Source: Coprenecus sp902388455
GTDB lineage: Bacteria; Bacteroidota; Bacteroidia; Bacteroidales; UBA932
Length of the DNA: 64,000 bases
Assembly (NCBI GenBank): GCA_963931615.1
Contig: OZ007032.1
Location: 2,666,001 to 2,730,000, forward strand
Reading direction: 5' to 3'
Under the pieces are notes generated by a model. It ran no database searches, had not been told where the DNA came from, and worked only from the letters and a program-made list of their open reading frames with translations. Position numbers and translations under genes: made by a program. Below, in pieces: positions 1 to 9,027 of the stretch. The first letter of the stretch is position 1. Each line of letters opens with the position of its first letter.

Positions 1-390
1 GGGTATTTCAGGGAAGAAATGCCGCATGAGCCTGACGGTCGCGGGGTGGTATTTGTTCGAGGCGACGGCGACCTTGATGCCCTGGCGGCAGATATCCGAC
101 AGGAGTTCCGGTATGCCCTCAAAGGGCCTGGTCATATCGGCGCAGTGCTCGCCATAGTAAGGCAGGAACAGGCTCCGGATGCGCAGAACTTCCTCCTGAC
201 TGCGGCTGGCTTCCGGCAGGGCGCGTTCAAAGAGTTTGTTGATGCCGTTGCCGATGTAGGAGGCTATCTCCGTCTCGCTGTGGACGGGGTAGCCGCATGC
301 GGCCAAGGCCTGGTTGGTGGCAGCCGCGATGTCGGGGACGGTGTAGAGCAGGGTGCCGTCGAGGTCGAATATCACTAATTTTTTCTGCAT
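1..390 (-). CDS. HAD-superfamily phosphatase, phosphoglycolate phosphatase-like (partial)
   Basis: The first 130 codons of a leftward gene that runs off the left edge. HAD motif I is at residues 9-13 (DLDGT), with the nucleophile Asp9 and the acid/base Asp11. Motif II is a Ser near residue 111 in VASNK. Between them is the alpha-helical cap of the Gph/phosphoglycolate phosphatase subgroup (GNGINKLFERAL). Such enzymes remove phosphate from small metabolites such as 2-phosphoglycolate in the cytoplasm; the substrate here cannot be told. The start is the ATG at 390, 19 nt downstream of a TAAATTTG promoter element. Motifs III and IV lie outside the window. Confidence 0.85.
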   Translation of the reverse strand, partial: MQKKLVIFDLDGTLLYTVPDIAAATNQALAACGYPVHSETEIASYIGNGINKLFERALPEASRSQEEVLRIRSLFLPYYGEHCADMTRPFEGIPELLSDICRQGIKVAVASNKYHPATVRLMRHFFPEIP

Positions 391-408
391 GTTTTTATTT
401 AGTTGCTG

Positions 409-416
409 CAAATTTA
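409..416 (-). promoter_or_regulatory. -7 promoter element of the HAD phosphatase gene
   Basis: TAAATTTG on the minus strand matches the Bacteroidota -7 consensus TAnnTTTG and lies 18 nt before the HAD start codon. Confidence 0.6.
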
Positions 417-429
417 AGGAAAAAGTAGC

Positions 430-437
430 TATATTTG
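430..437 (+). promoter_or_regulatory. -7 promoter element of the lipoprotein/radical SAM operon
   Basis: TATATTTG matches TAnnTTTG. It lies 44 nt before the lipoprotein ATG at 482 and back-to-back with the leftward HAD promoter. Confidence 0.6.
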
Positions 438-481
438 CCTATATTAACAATGGTCCCACAAGTGAGCAGAAAACTGACAAT

Positions 482-955
482 ATGAAGAAAAAGACTTTTT
501 TGAAATATCTGGCGGCGTTATTGGGCGTAAACTTGACATCCTCCTGTCTTGTTGCGCTCTATGCTTCCCCTCATGCTGATTACGAGGCTAAGGGCAGGGT
601 CTCTGATGAGGAGGGTAATCCTATTCCTGGCATCATGGTAGACCTGGCCGTAAAGCATTATAATGAGACCGAGGGGACAGTGACTACAGAGCCTATGGAC
701 AACGTAAAGACCGCTACGGCTGATGACGGTTCATTCCATGTCGTGGCTCTGGATCAATGGTCGTTCCCTGACAGCGTTACGGTTCTGTTTACGGATGTGG
801 ACGGAATGGAGAACGGTGGAGAGTTTCTCCCTAAGGAGGTTACCGTGCCGGTAGTCAAGAAGAAAGACGGAGAAGGCGGTTGGGATGAAGGTCTCTATGG
901 CCCGTCCCGGGATATAGAGGTGAATTTGGAGCGTGTCCCCGAAGTGAAAAAGTAG
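482..955 (+). CDS. putative lipoprotein of the rSAM/lipoprotein system
   Basis: A 157-residue protein with a charged start (MKKK), a hydrophobic stretch and a lipobox ending at Cys22 (LTSSC), so an exported lipoprotein. After it comes ADYEAKGRVSDEEGNPIPGI, a short beta-sandwich stretch like the carboxypeptidase-regulatory fold. This is the pattern of the small Bacteroidota lipoproteins always found beside one radical SAM family (TIGR04134 with TIGR04133, from memory). The radical SAM gene starts 6 nt after the stop. The frame is open back to 353, but the ATG at 482 gives the signal peptide and sits after the promoter. Whether this protein is the enzyme's substrate is unknown. Confidence 0.75.
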   Translation: MKKKTFLKYLAALLGVNLTSSCLVALYASPHADYEAKGRVSDEEGNPIPGIMVDLAVKHYNETEGTVTTEPMDNVKTATADDGSFHVVALDQWSFPDSVTVLFTDVDGMENGGEFLPKEVTVPVVKKKDGEGGWDEGLYGPSRDIEVNLERVPEVKK

Positions 956-961
956 CGGTTT

Positions 962-2056
962 ATGCGTCCCTTGTCTTTCAGACAGAGACTGGCGCTGGAA
1001 CTGGCCCGTCCGTTCAGGCAGCAGATGGCGCAGGAACATGAGCTCCGGGACCTATTCTGGGAATGCACTCTCAGGTGTTCTCTGAAGTGCCGTCACTGCG
1101 GCAGCGACTGCCGTACTACATCAGATGTCAGGGACATGCCGTTCGAGGATTTTGCAAAAGTCCTCCGCAGGGTGTCCGAGCGCTACGATCCCCATAAAGT
1201 ATTTATCATCATTACTGGAGGTGAACCACTTATGCGGTCTGATATTGCCTCCTGCGGCAGGGCTATCTACGATATGGGGTTCCCATGGGGTCTGGTAACC
1301 AATGGCATGCTTCTGGACAGCCGCCGCTTCGATTCCCTGCTCAAGGCCGGCATCCACAGTGCCACTGTCAGTCTGGACGGCTTCGAGGCCGACCACGAAT
1401 GGATGCGCGGAGTTCCCGGCAGTTATGCAAAGGCTGTCAATGCTGTCAAGATGTTCATCAGTGTGCCCGATATGATATTCGACGTGGTCACCTGTGCCAA
1501 CCGTCGCAACCTGGCTTCTCTTCCTGAGCTGCGCGACTACCTTATCTCCATAGGACTCAAGCGCTGGAGGATATTTACGGTTTTCCCGTCAGGCCGGGCT
1601 GCCGGAGATCCCGACATGAGACTGACTGCCGGGGAGTTTGACCGCGTCATGGATTTTATAGAAGCCACCCGCAAGGAGGGCCGCATTCAGCTTGATTACG
1701 GCTGTGAGGGCTTTCTCGGAGGCTATGAGGGCAAGGTCCGGGACGGTTTCATCAATTGTACAGCCGGGCTTACCTGTGCCTCTGTCCTGGCCAACGGAGA
1801 TATCGCCGCCTGCGCCAGTATCCGCAGCGACTATTCCCAGGGCAATATCTACCGCGGGGACGATTTCCTGGATGTCTGGGAAAACCGCTATCAGAAGTTC
1901 CGCGACCGCAGCTGGATGAAGGTTCTCGGGGACCCCTGCGGCAGCTGCCGGTATTTCCGCTATTGTCTCGGCGGCTCGATGCACCTGCGGGAGGCCAACG
2001 GCACACTCCGTCCCGGCACGTGCAGGATGGCAGAGAGCGGCCTTTGCAAGAAGTAA
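962..2056 (+). CDS. radical SAM/SPASM enzyme of the rSAM/lipoprotein system
   Basis: A 364-residue radical SAM enzyme. The CxxxCxxC cluster motif is seen as CSLKCRHC around residues 40-47 and binds the 4Fe-4S cluster that splits S-adenosylmethionine. GGEP follows near residue 87. The C-terminal third carries the spaced cysteines of a SPASM auxiliary-cluster domain (CTAG, CASV, CASI, CGSCRYFRYC). SPASM enzymes mostly modify peptides or proteins. The tight pairing with the upstream lipoprotein points to the TIGR04133-type rSAM/lipoprotein system, whose reaction is not known. The next gene starts 21 nt downstream, so the four rightward genes may share a transcript. Confidence 0.85.
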   Translation: MRPLSFRQRLALELARPFRQQMAQEHELRDLFWECTLRCSLKCRHCGSDCRTTSDVRDMPFEDFAKVLRRVSERYDPHKVFIIITGGEPLMRSDIASCGRAIYDMGFPWGLVTNGMLLDSRRFDSLLKAGIHSATVSLDGFEADHEWMRGVPGSYAKAVNAVKMFISVPDMIFDVVTCANRRNLASLPELRDYLISIGLKRWRIFTVFPSGRAAGDPDMRLTAGEFDRVMDFIEATRKEGRIQLDYGCEGFLGGYEGKVRDGFINCTAGLTCASVLANGDIAACASIRSDYSQGNIYRGDDFLDVWENRYQKFRDRSWMKVLGDPCGSCRYFRYCLGGSMHLREANGTLRPGTCRMAESGLCKK

Positions 2057-2077
2057 ATAAGTTAAAATCGATAGGAT

Positions 2078-4405
2078 ATGAAAAGAAAATCTGTCTACGC
2101 CGCCGTGGTTCTGCTGCTGTCGGCGGTGTCTCTGCATGCGCAGCCGGATGCTGTGGAACTCGAAGATCTCGGAGTCGTGATTGCGCCGGGTCAGTCCAGA
2201 GAGTACTCCTACAGCGACAAGGAGGCATGCTTCTACTACGGCCAGACTTCAACGGATGATTTCAGCGACTGGTACGCCGGGTGGAACATCCGGGCCAAGA
2301 GGATTTTCGCCGATTACCGGCTCTATGTGGACGGACGGATGCTCAGCCGTAAGGATGCGGTCGTGACTGTGTGGCCCGACCGGCTTGAGAGGGTCCATGA
2401 CTGCGCCGTGGAGACATTCGCCCTGGTGGACAGCCGCAAGGTGCTCTTCGTCGCTCTGGACGGAGTGGCCGGCAGCAAGGTCGGTATCGAACTTACCGGC
2501 ACCAATGTCACCCTCCCCCGCAAGGACGGCAACTCCGTGATATTCGCGGCCGTGGAGGCTCAGGGCGACTTCGTCCGCATCTCTGCCATGAATCCGGACG
2601 CTCAGCTGAGTTTCGACGGCAAGGTGGTGGAGGCTCCCCGCAATGCGGGCGGTTTCATCATCTCCTACGGCAATGAACAGGAGAGCCGGGAGCTCGCCTC
2701 GCAGTTCCGCTCCGAAGGGCGGCAGTGGCTGGCTCAGCGGCAGGAGCGGATGCAGTCCCTCCTGCAGGACAATGCCATGCGCACCGACCTCCCCTCTCTG
2801 GACCGAGCCCTCGCGTGGATAGAGCTGACGGCCGATGAACTGGTGACCCGCCAGCACGGAGGCTGGGGCATGTACGCCGGCTTCCCCTGGTTCACCGATT
2901 TCTGGGGCAGGGACATGTTCATCGCCATGCCGGGAGCGGTGCTCTGCACCGGTGAGTTCGGTGTGGCCCGCGACATCCTCCTCTCATTTGCCCGCTATCA
3001 GGATACAGACCCTGACTCGGAGACCTACGGCCGCGTGCCCAACCGCCTGAACCTCGACGGTATCCTCTACAACACCACCGACGGTACTCCCCGCTTCGTG
3101 ATCCAGGCCTACGAGTACCTTAAATACACCGGCGACGTGGATTTCATCAAGCAGATATACCCGGCCGTCAAGACTGCTACGGACGCCTCCGCACAGCTTT
3201 TTACAGATGATAAGGGCTATCTGACCCACGCCGACGCCGATACCTGGATGGACGCCAAGCGCCAGGGCAAGTATCCGTGCTCGCCCCGCGGGGACAGGGC
3301 CGTGGACATCCAGGCCCTCTGGTATCAGCAGCTGACATGCGCGGCTGAGATGGCCCGCTACATGGGCGAGGACCGCAAGGCCCGGCAGTGGGAGGCCCTG
3401 GCCGGGAAGGTCCGCGCCAATTTCGAGCACGATTTCACCGACCCCGGGTCGGGCCTGATCTACGACCACCTCAACTCCGACGGCACCCCTGACCTCCAGC
3501 TCCGTCCCAACACCGTCTACGCCCATGAGCTGGTGTCCGACACCCTGTTGAGGATGCGGGATACCCGCCGGATGTGGGAGCACCTGGTCTATCCCTGGGG
3601 CGTGTCGAGCCTCGACCAGAACGACGCTCAGTTCCATCCGTGGCATGAGATGTGGCACCGCTACCATAAGGACGATGCCTATCACAACGGCACTGTCTGG
3701 CTCTGGCTCAACGGTCAGGCGATGCAGAGGATGATAGAGTACGGTCAGCAGGACCTTGCGTTCAGACTTTTCTCCAACATGAACCGGCAGGCTCTCTGTG
3801 AGGGTGCGGTCGGCAGTCTGTCCGAATGCGCAGATCCATGGCCCCGTCCGGGCAGCACTTGGGTAAGGCGTTCGGGTACATTCCTCCAGGCCTGGAGCAA
3901 CGGAGAGCATATCCGTGTGTGGGATCAGTATTTTCTCGGTGTGCGGCCCGATATGCTCAGCGGCCGGATTGATGTCCAGCCCCGTATTCCTTCTATGATA
4001 ACCTCTCTGGACCAGCGTGTCAGCATTGCCGACGGAGCGCTGGACTGTAAGTACGCCACCCGCCCCGGCGGCCGGACCGAATACCGCTATGAGTGGACCG
4101 CCTCCCGGGAAGTCACTCTCAGCGTCTCCATCGGGGCCTTTGCCCCTGTCGAAGTGACCGTTCCACAGGGCGGCCTGCTGACCCTGTCGTGTTCACCCGA
4201 ATCCCTCACAGCCAGACTGTACGCTTCCGACGGTACGGTACTGTACGAGACGGAGGCTGAGGCGGACCCGCATATTGCCGCTCTCCACGAGGAGTGGAAC
4301 CGCTTCTTCGAAGGTACGGACTTCGCTGCTCCCAACTACCGCGAGAACCTCAAGTCGCTGTCCCGCTATTTTGACCCTCCCCTGGATTATCAGAGTATAG
4401 AATAA
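2078..4405 (+). CDS. secreted amylo-alpha-1,6-glucosidase-type glycoside hydrolase
   Basis: A 775-residue protein with a signal peptide (about residues 1-21, ending LHAQ). Residues about 250-600 match the six-hairpin (alpha/alpha)6 catalytic domain of glycogen-debranching enzymes (GDE_C): GFPWFTDFWGRDMFIAMPG, GRVPNRLN, and HADADTWMDAK with likely acidic catalytic residues. The region before it is a beta-rich domain and the C-terminus a small beta-sandwich. The family removes alpha-1,6 branches from glycogen-like glucans. Cytoplasmic GDEs are usual; a signal peptide implies the periplasm or outer face here. It could act on another alpha-glucoside. It lies between the radical SAM gene and an esterase gene. 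Confidence 0.75.
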   Translation: MKRKSVYAAVVLLLSAVSLHAQPDAVELEDLGVVIAPGQSREYSYSDKEACFYYGQTSTDDFSDWYAGWNIRAKRIFADYRLYVDGRMLSRKDAVVTVWPDRLERVHDCAVETFALVDSRKVLFVALDGVAGSKVGIELTGTNVTLPRKDGNSVIFAAVEAQGDFVRISAMNPDAQLSFDGKVVEAPRNAGGFIISYGNEQESRELASQFRSEGRQWLAQRQERMQSLLQDNAMRTDLPSLDRALAWIELTADELVTRQHGGWGMYAGFPWFTDFWGRDMFIAMPGAVLCTGEFGVARDILLSFARYQDTDPDSETYGRVPNRLNLDGILYNTTDGTPRFVIQAYEYLKYTGDVDFIKQIYPAVKTATDASAQLFTDDKGYLTHADADTWMDAKRQGKYPCSPRGDRAVDIQALWYQQLTCAAEMARYMGEDRKARQWEALAGKVRANFEHDFTDPGSGLIYDHLNSDGTPDLQLRPNTVYAHELVSDTLLRMRDTRRMWEHLVYPWGVSSLDQNDAQFHPWHEMWHRYHKDDAYHNGTVWLWLNGQAMQRMIEYGQQDLAFRLFSNMNRQALCEGAVGSLSECADPWPRPGSTWVRRSGTFLQAWSNGEHIRVWDQYFLGVRPDMLSGRIDVQPRIPSMITSLDQRVSIADGALDCKYATRPGGRTEYRYEWTASREVTLSVSIGAFAPVEVTVPQGGLLTLSCSPESLTARLYASDGTVLYETEAEADPHIAALHEEWNRFFEGTDFAAPNYRENLKSLSRYFDPPLDYQSIE

Positions 4406-4423
4406 TTATAAAAAGTAAGGATT

Positions 4424-5638
4424 ATGTTTATTGTAAATTGGAACAGAAGCACGGCAGCTTTTCTGACCGCCGTACTTCTATCAGTATTTCAAGCCGGAGC
4501 GCAGCAGGCAATCTGGTCTACACGGGCAGTCACCTCTCCTGAAGTACATCCTGACGGCAGGGTTACATTCCGTCTGTTCGCACCGAAGGCGGTGGAGGTA
4601 TGGGTCGAGGGGGATTTTCTCTCCGATTCACTTTACGGTGACTCTCAGGGCAATTACAGGGCAGAGCTCCGTGAGGGCGAGGACGGTGTCTGGGAGCATA
4701 CGACTCCTCCGCTTCGCTCAGAGCTCTACAGCTATACTTTCAGAGTGGACGGACTGAAGGTGCTGGATATGTCCAATGTTTTCATTAAGAGGGATGTCTC
4801 CTCTCTGACAAATTATTTCATCGTGGAAGGTAATCCCGGAGACCTGTATTCCGTGCAGGACGTTCCGCACGGCACTGTCTCCAAAGTATGGTATGAAAGT
4901 CCGGCTTTAGGGACGGTCCGCCGCATGACGGTCTACACTCCTGCGGGCTATGACAGCGGCAAGGGCCGGTATCCTGTGCTTTATCTGCTGCACGGCATGG
5001 GCGGGGATGAGGAGGCCTGGAGCGACCTGGGCAGGGCAGCGGAGATTCTGGACAATCTCATAGCTGCCGGCCGCTGCTTGCCGATGATAGTGGTAATGCC
5101 TAACGGCCATGTATTCAACGATGCTGCCCCCGGTCAGACACCGGGCGGTCTGGAACAGCCTGATTTCAACCGCTCCGGAGAGGCAGCCTGTACGATGGAG
5201 GAGTCCTTCCCCGATATCGTCAACTATGTCGAGCAGCATTACCGTGTGCGCAAGGACAAGGCTTCCAGAGCCATAGCCGGTCTTTCGATGGGCGGCGGCC
5301 ATGCGATGAACATCTCGAGGATGTACCCGGACATGTTCGATTACGTGGGCCTGTTTTCAGCGGCTGTAATGCCGAGGGAGAAGAGGACGGAAAGCAGTTC
5401 CGCCGCCGGAGCGTATTCGGATATCGAGAGCAGTCTGGCGGAGCAGTTCTCTAGGGAGCCGGCTCTTTACTGGATAGGTATCGGCAAGGAGGATTTCCTG
5501 TACGGGTATAATGAGGACTACCGCGCATTTCTGGACATTCATGACTGGCCCTATACCTACTATGAGAATGGCGAGGGGCATATATGGCGCAATTGGCGGA
5601 TCTACCTCACGGAGTTCCTGCCTCTTCTGTTCCGGTAG
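4424..5638 (+). CDS. secreted CE1-family esterase with N-terminal CBM48-like domain
   Basis: A 404-residue protein with an N-terminal signal peptide (cleavage near AGAQ, about residue 27). Residues about 35-130 form an early-set (CBM48/isoamylase-N-like) domain, seen in VTFRLFAPKAVEVWVEGDF. The alpha/beta-hydrolase domain follows: VLYLLHGMGGDE, nucleophile Ser288 in GLSMGGG, and a C-terminal His in GEGHIWRNW. This layout is typical of Bacteroidota feruloyl or acetyl esterases that strip ester groups from plant polysaccharides. It starts 18 nt after the glycosidase stop, so the two probably act on the same glycan. Other CE1 substrates are possible. Confidence 0.8.
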   Translation: MFIVNWNRSTAAFLTAVLLSVFQAGAQQAIWSTRAVTSPEVHPDGRVTFRLFAPKAVEVWVEGDFLSDSLYGDSQGNYRAELREGEDGVWEHTTPPLRSELYSYTFRVDGLKVLDMSNVFIKRDVSSLTNYFIVEGNPGDLYSVQDVPHGTVSKVWYESPALGTVRRMTVYTPAGYDSGKGRYPVLYLLHGMGGDEEAWSDLGRAAEILDNLIAAGRCLPMIVVMPNGHVFNDAAPGQTPGGLEQPDFNRSGEAACTMEESFPDIVNYVEQHYRVRKDKASRAIAGLSMGGGHAMNISRMYPDMFDYVGLFSAAVMPREKRTESSSAAGAYSDIESSLAEQFSREPALYWIGIGKEDFLYGYNEDYRAFLDIHDWPYTYYENGEGHIWRNWRIYLTEFLPLLFR

Positions 5639-5653
5639 TCACTTTCCTGTCCC

Positions 5654-6817
5654 TCAGTCCTGCAGGGCCGAGGCTACGGCATGCCGGATGATGGCCGGCG
5701 CGTCACTGTAGGTGTCTTCGCCCGGGGCTGCCGAGGATGAAAGCTCGATGACACGGGAAATGCCTATGACTGCGAGTTGGTCTGCCGGAACCCGGCAGGT
5801 GCCGGTGACGACCCAGAGGGGCTTGCCGTAACGGCGGCACAGGGTGGCGATGCCGGCGGGGAGTTTGCCGGTCAGGGATGACTTGTCGAAGCGGCCCTCG
5901 CCGGTGATGACCAGATCGGCCGACGCAATCTCCTCTTCCAGATGCAGCATGGAGGCGAAGACCTGCCATCCGGCCGCAAGTTCCGCTCCTAAAGCGGCTT
6001 TCAGGGCGTATCCCGTACCTCCGGCGGCTCCGGCTCCGGGGAAGTCGGGAACTCCGATGACCCTCACCCAGTTTTCCAAAGCATTCTCGAATACCGGGAT
6101 GTCCTGCTTGCGGCATCCTTTCTGCGGACCGTATACTGCCGTGGCTCCGAGAGGACCGAGCAGCGGGCTTGTCACGTCGGTGGCTACGGTGATGCGGGTC
6201 TGGCGCAGATGGGGACAGATGTCATCCACAGAGCGGTCGGAGGCTGTCTCAATGCCGCTGATGAAAGTGGGTATGTCCCTGTTGCGGAAGGGACTGGAGT
6301 TTGAGAAGGACCACCCGAGGGCTGAAAGCAGGCCGAAGCCCCCGTCGTTGGTGCCGCTGCCGCCGATAGCCATGAGTATCTCCCTCGCTCCGTGGCTTCC
6401 GATACATTCGCGCAGGACAATACCGAGACCGTAAGTGGTAGAGCGCAGGAGGTTGCGCCGGTCACGCGGTATCATGTTGAGGCCGCATACCGAGGCCATC
6501 TCCACGAATGCGCAGCGGGTACCGTCCTGAGCGTCGTACAGCAGTACCGGGGCAAGGATCTGCGAGCCCAGGTGATTGACAGTCGGAATGAATTCCTTCC
6601 GATAGCTTCTGCCGCTCTCCCGCAGGGCCCTTTCCATTACCCCCATGCTGCCTTCCCCTCCGTCCGCCATGGGACGCAGGATGATTTCCGGACTTGCCTT
6701 TCCGGCTTCCCGGCATCCTTCCACTATACCGTCCCGGACGGCCTCGGAGGCCTGCACGGCTGTCATTGAACCCTTGAATTTGTCAACAGCTATTACTATT
6801 TTGCCAAAACCGCTCAT
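5654..6817 (-). CDS. glycerate kinase
   Basis: A 387-residue member of the GarK/GlxK glycerate 2-kinase family, of normal length. It shows the N-terminal AVDKFKGSMTA segment (usual form APDSFKGSL), the PMADGGEGS motif near residue 50, MAIGGSGTNDGG around 150, and a C-terminal EGRFDKSSLTGK. It phosphorylates D-glycerate with ATP in the cytoplasm, feeding glycolysis. The gene converges on the esterase gene with 15 bp between stops and no visible terminator. Its promoter faces that of the S46 peptidase gene. Confidence 0.9.
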   Translation of the reverse strand: MSGFGKIVIAVDKFKGSMTAVQASEAVRDGIVEGCREAGKASPEIILRPMADGGEGSMGVMERALRESGRSYRKEFIPTVNHLGSQILAPVLLYDAQDGTRCAFVEMASVCGLNMIPRDRRNLLRSTTYGLGIVLRECIGSHGAREILMAIGGSGTNDGGFGLLSALGWSFSNSSPFRNRDIPTFISGIETASDRSVDDICPHLRQTRITVATDVTSPLLGPLGATAVYGPQKGCRKQDIPVFENALENWVRVIGVPDFPGAGAAGGTGYALKAALGAELAAGWQVFASMLHLEEEIASADLVITGEGRFDKSSLTGKLPAGIATLCRRYGKPLWVVTGTCRVPADQLAVIGISRVIELSSSAAPGEDTYSDAPAIIRHAVASALQD

Positions 6818-6823
6818 ATTTTT

Positions 6824-6844
6824 TATATTTGTGTCTCAAATTTA
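6824..6844. promoter_or_regulatory. face-to-face promoters of the peptidase and glycerate kinase genes
   Basis: TATATTTG on the plus strand (6824-6831) would serve the S46 peptidase gene. TAAATTTG on the minus strand (6844-6837) would serve glycerate kinase. The two -7 elements point at each other within 21 bp, so the transcripts would overlap slightly at their 5' ends and the promoters may compete. Confidence 0.5.
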
Positions 6845-6859
6845 AAAAAATTCGTAAAA

Positions 6860-9010
6860 ATGAAAAAATCAACATTGCTTGGCTTGATGCTGCTGCTTCT
6901 GCCTCTCGTTCCAGTAAAGGCTGACGAGGGTATGTGGCTGCTGCCCCTGCTGGAAAAGATGAACAGCGGGAAGATGACTGAGTTGGGATTTGAAATCACA
7001 CCTCAGCAGATATATGACATCAACAATTCTTCGCTGAAGGACGCTATCGTAATCTTCGGCGGCGGATGTACCGGTGAGATCGTGTCCGACCAGGGACTGC
7101 TCTTCACCAACCACCACTGCGGCTTCGGTACCATTCAGAGCCTCAGCTCCGTGGAACACAACTATCTCCGTGACGGCTACTGGGCCCTCAGCCTCGACGA
7201 GGAACTGCCCGCACCGGGCCTCAGCGTGAGGTTCCTCGAGAGCTTCACCGATGTGACGGCCGATGTAAACAAGGCTCTGGCCAAGGCCAAGACCTCCGAG
7301 GACAAGGAGAAGGCCATGACCAAGCTCGAGAACAAGCTCGCCAAGAAGGCCGGCTGCGACGGTAAGTTCGTGGTCGGAGGCATCAACTCGTTCTACGGCG
7401 GAAACACCTACTATTTCATCGTGTACAAGGTGTTCAGGGACGTGCGCTTCGTGGGTGCTCCCCCTCAGGCCATCGGTAAGTTCGGTGCCGACACCGACAA
7501 CTGGATGTGGCCCCGTCACACCGGAGACTTCTCCATCTTCCGCGTGTACGCAGACCAGAACAACAACCCCGCCGAGTACTCCGAGAACAACGTGCCCTAT
7601 ACCCCGAAACAGTATCTGAAGGTGTCCCTCGCCGGTTACGAGGAGGGTTCTCCCGCCATGATTATGGGATACCCCGGCTCGACCAACCGTTTCATGACTG
7701 CTTCCGAGCTGCGTGAGACCACCGAGAAGAACGAGGCTGCCATCAAGGTGCGCACCCTCCGTCAGGATGTGCTGATGGCCGACATGGAGGCAGATCCCAA
7801 GATTATGCTTCAGTACGCCAGCAAGTACGCCGGCTCGTCCAACGGCTGGAAGAAGTGGATCGGCATGAACGAGACCTTCGCAAAGCTCGGAGTCGAGGCA
7901 CGCCGCGCCGCTGAGGAACAGGCATTCACCGAGTGGGTCAATGCCGGTGGCGAGGAGCGTATAGCCCGTTACGGCAAGGCTCTCGAGAACATCAACGATG
8001 CTGTCGAGGGACGCAAGGCCGACTATATCCTGATGACCTACATCAATGAGAGCATAGGCAATATAGAGCTGGTGAGCGTAGCAGGCAACAACCGCAGGAT
8101 TTCCAAGGCCCTGGCCGAGAAGGATCCCGCCGAGAAGGAGAAGCTGCTGGCAGACGTGAACAGCCGTCTCGAATCATTCTACGAGGACTATTCCATGCCT
8201 ACAGACAAAAAAGTGGCTGTTGCTATGATTCAGCTGCTCAGGGAGAGCATTCCCGCAGATCAACTGCCTTCGTTCTACAAGGACATCGACAGCAGGTTCG
8301 GCGGTGATATCAATGCATTCGTAGAAGATTTGTACGCCACATCCGCCTTCACATCTCTTGAGAAGGCTCAGGCTGCCATAGCTGCCGGAGATGTGACCGC
8401 CATCAACAATGATCCTGCCGTCAAGGTACGCGGCTCTTATCTCGAGGCTTCCATTCCTCATGCCACGAAGTTCGTTTCTTACGCCGAGCAGTTCGCCCAG
8501 GGTAAGAAGGATTATATCGCAGGTACTCTTGAGATGCGTGAGGGCGAGGCCATCTATCCCGATGCCAACTTCACTATGCGTCTGACCTACGGTACAGTGA
8601 TGCCCTACTATCCCCGTGACGCCGTTTTCTACAACTACTACACCACCCTCAAGGGCGTGATGGAGAAGGAAGACCCGAATAACTGGGAGTTCGTAGTGCC
8701 CGAGAAGCTGAAAGAGCTGTACGAGGCCAAGGATTTCGGCCGCTATGCCAATGAAAACGGCGAGATGCCCGTGGCCTTCATCTCCAACCTCGACATTACC
8801 GGCGGTAACTCCGGCTCTCCTATCATGAACGGCCGCGGCGAGCTCATCGGCCTGGCCTTCGACGGCAACTGGGAGTCCATGAGCGGTGACATCATCTTCG
8901 AGCCCGAGCTCCAGAGGTGCATCAGCGTGGATATCCGCTACGTCCTCTTCATCATCGAGAAGTTAGGCGGAGCCACCAATCTGATCGACGAGCTGGATAT
9001 CGTTGAATAA
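6860..9010 (+). CDS. S46 family dipeptidyl-peptidase, DPP7 type
   Basis: A 716-residue exported serine peptidase with a signal peptide ending near residue 21 (VKADEGMW). The catalytic triad is visible: His85 or His86 in TNHHCGFG, Asp223 in TGDFSIFRVY, and Ser651 in GGNSGSP. The residue that sets P1 preference in the Porphyromonas enzymes (position 673, 18 after the catalytic Ser) is Gly669 here. That is the DPP7 state, preferring hydrophobic P1, rather than the Arg of Asp/Glu-specific DPP11. It releases dipeptides from peptides in the periplasm. It has its own promoter and is 17 bp upstream of the Mrp gene. Confidence 0.93.
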   Translation: MKKSTLLGLMLLLLPLVPVKADEGMWLLPLLEKMNSGKMTELGFEITPQQIYDINNSSLKDAIVIFGGGCTGEIVSDQGLLFTNHHCGFGTIQSLSSVEHNYLRDGYWALSLDEELPAPGLSVRFLESFTDVTADVNKALAKAKTSEDKEKAMTKLENKLAKKAGCDGKFVVGGINSFYGGNTYYFIVYKVFRDVRFVGAPPQAIGKFGADTDNWMWPRHTGDFSIFRVYADQNNNPAEYSENNVPYTPKQYLKVSLAGYEEGSPAMIMGYPGSTNRFMTASELRETTEKNEAAIKVRTLRQDVLMADMEADPKIMLQYASKYAGSSNGWKKWIGMNETFAKLGVEARRAAEEQAFTEWVNAGGEERIARYGKALENINDAVEGRKADYILMTYINESIGNIELVSVAGNNRRISKALAEKDPAEKEKLLADVNSRLESFYEDYSMPTDKKVAVAMIQLLRESIPADQLPSFYKDIDSRFGGDINAFVEDLYATSAFTSLEKAQAAIAAGDVTAINNDPAVKVRGSYLEASIPHATKFVSYAEQFAQGKKDYIAGTLEMREGEAIYPDANFTMRLTYGTVMPYYPRDAVFYNYYTTLKGVMEKEDPNNWEFVVPEKLKELYEAKDFGRYANENGEMPVAFISNLDITGGNSGSPIMNGRGELIGLAFDGNWESMSGDIIFEPELQRCISVDIRYVLFIIEKLGGATNLIDELDIVE

Positions 9011-9027
9011 TTAACCTGTACACGGAA

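Noticed and set aside
353..481. Longer start for the rSAM-associated lipoprotein
   Set aside because: It would overlap the HAD gene and its promoter and bury the signal peptide; the ATG at 482 gives a proper lipoprotein signal.
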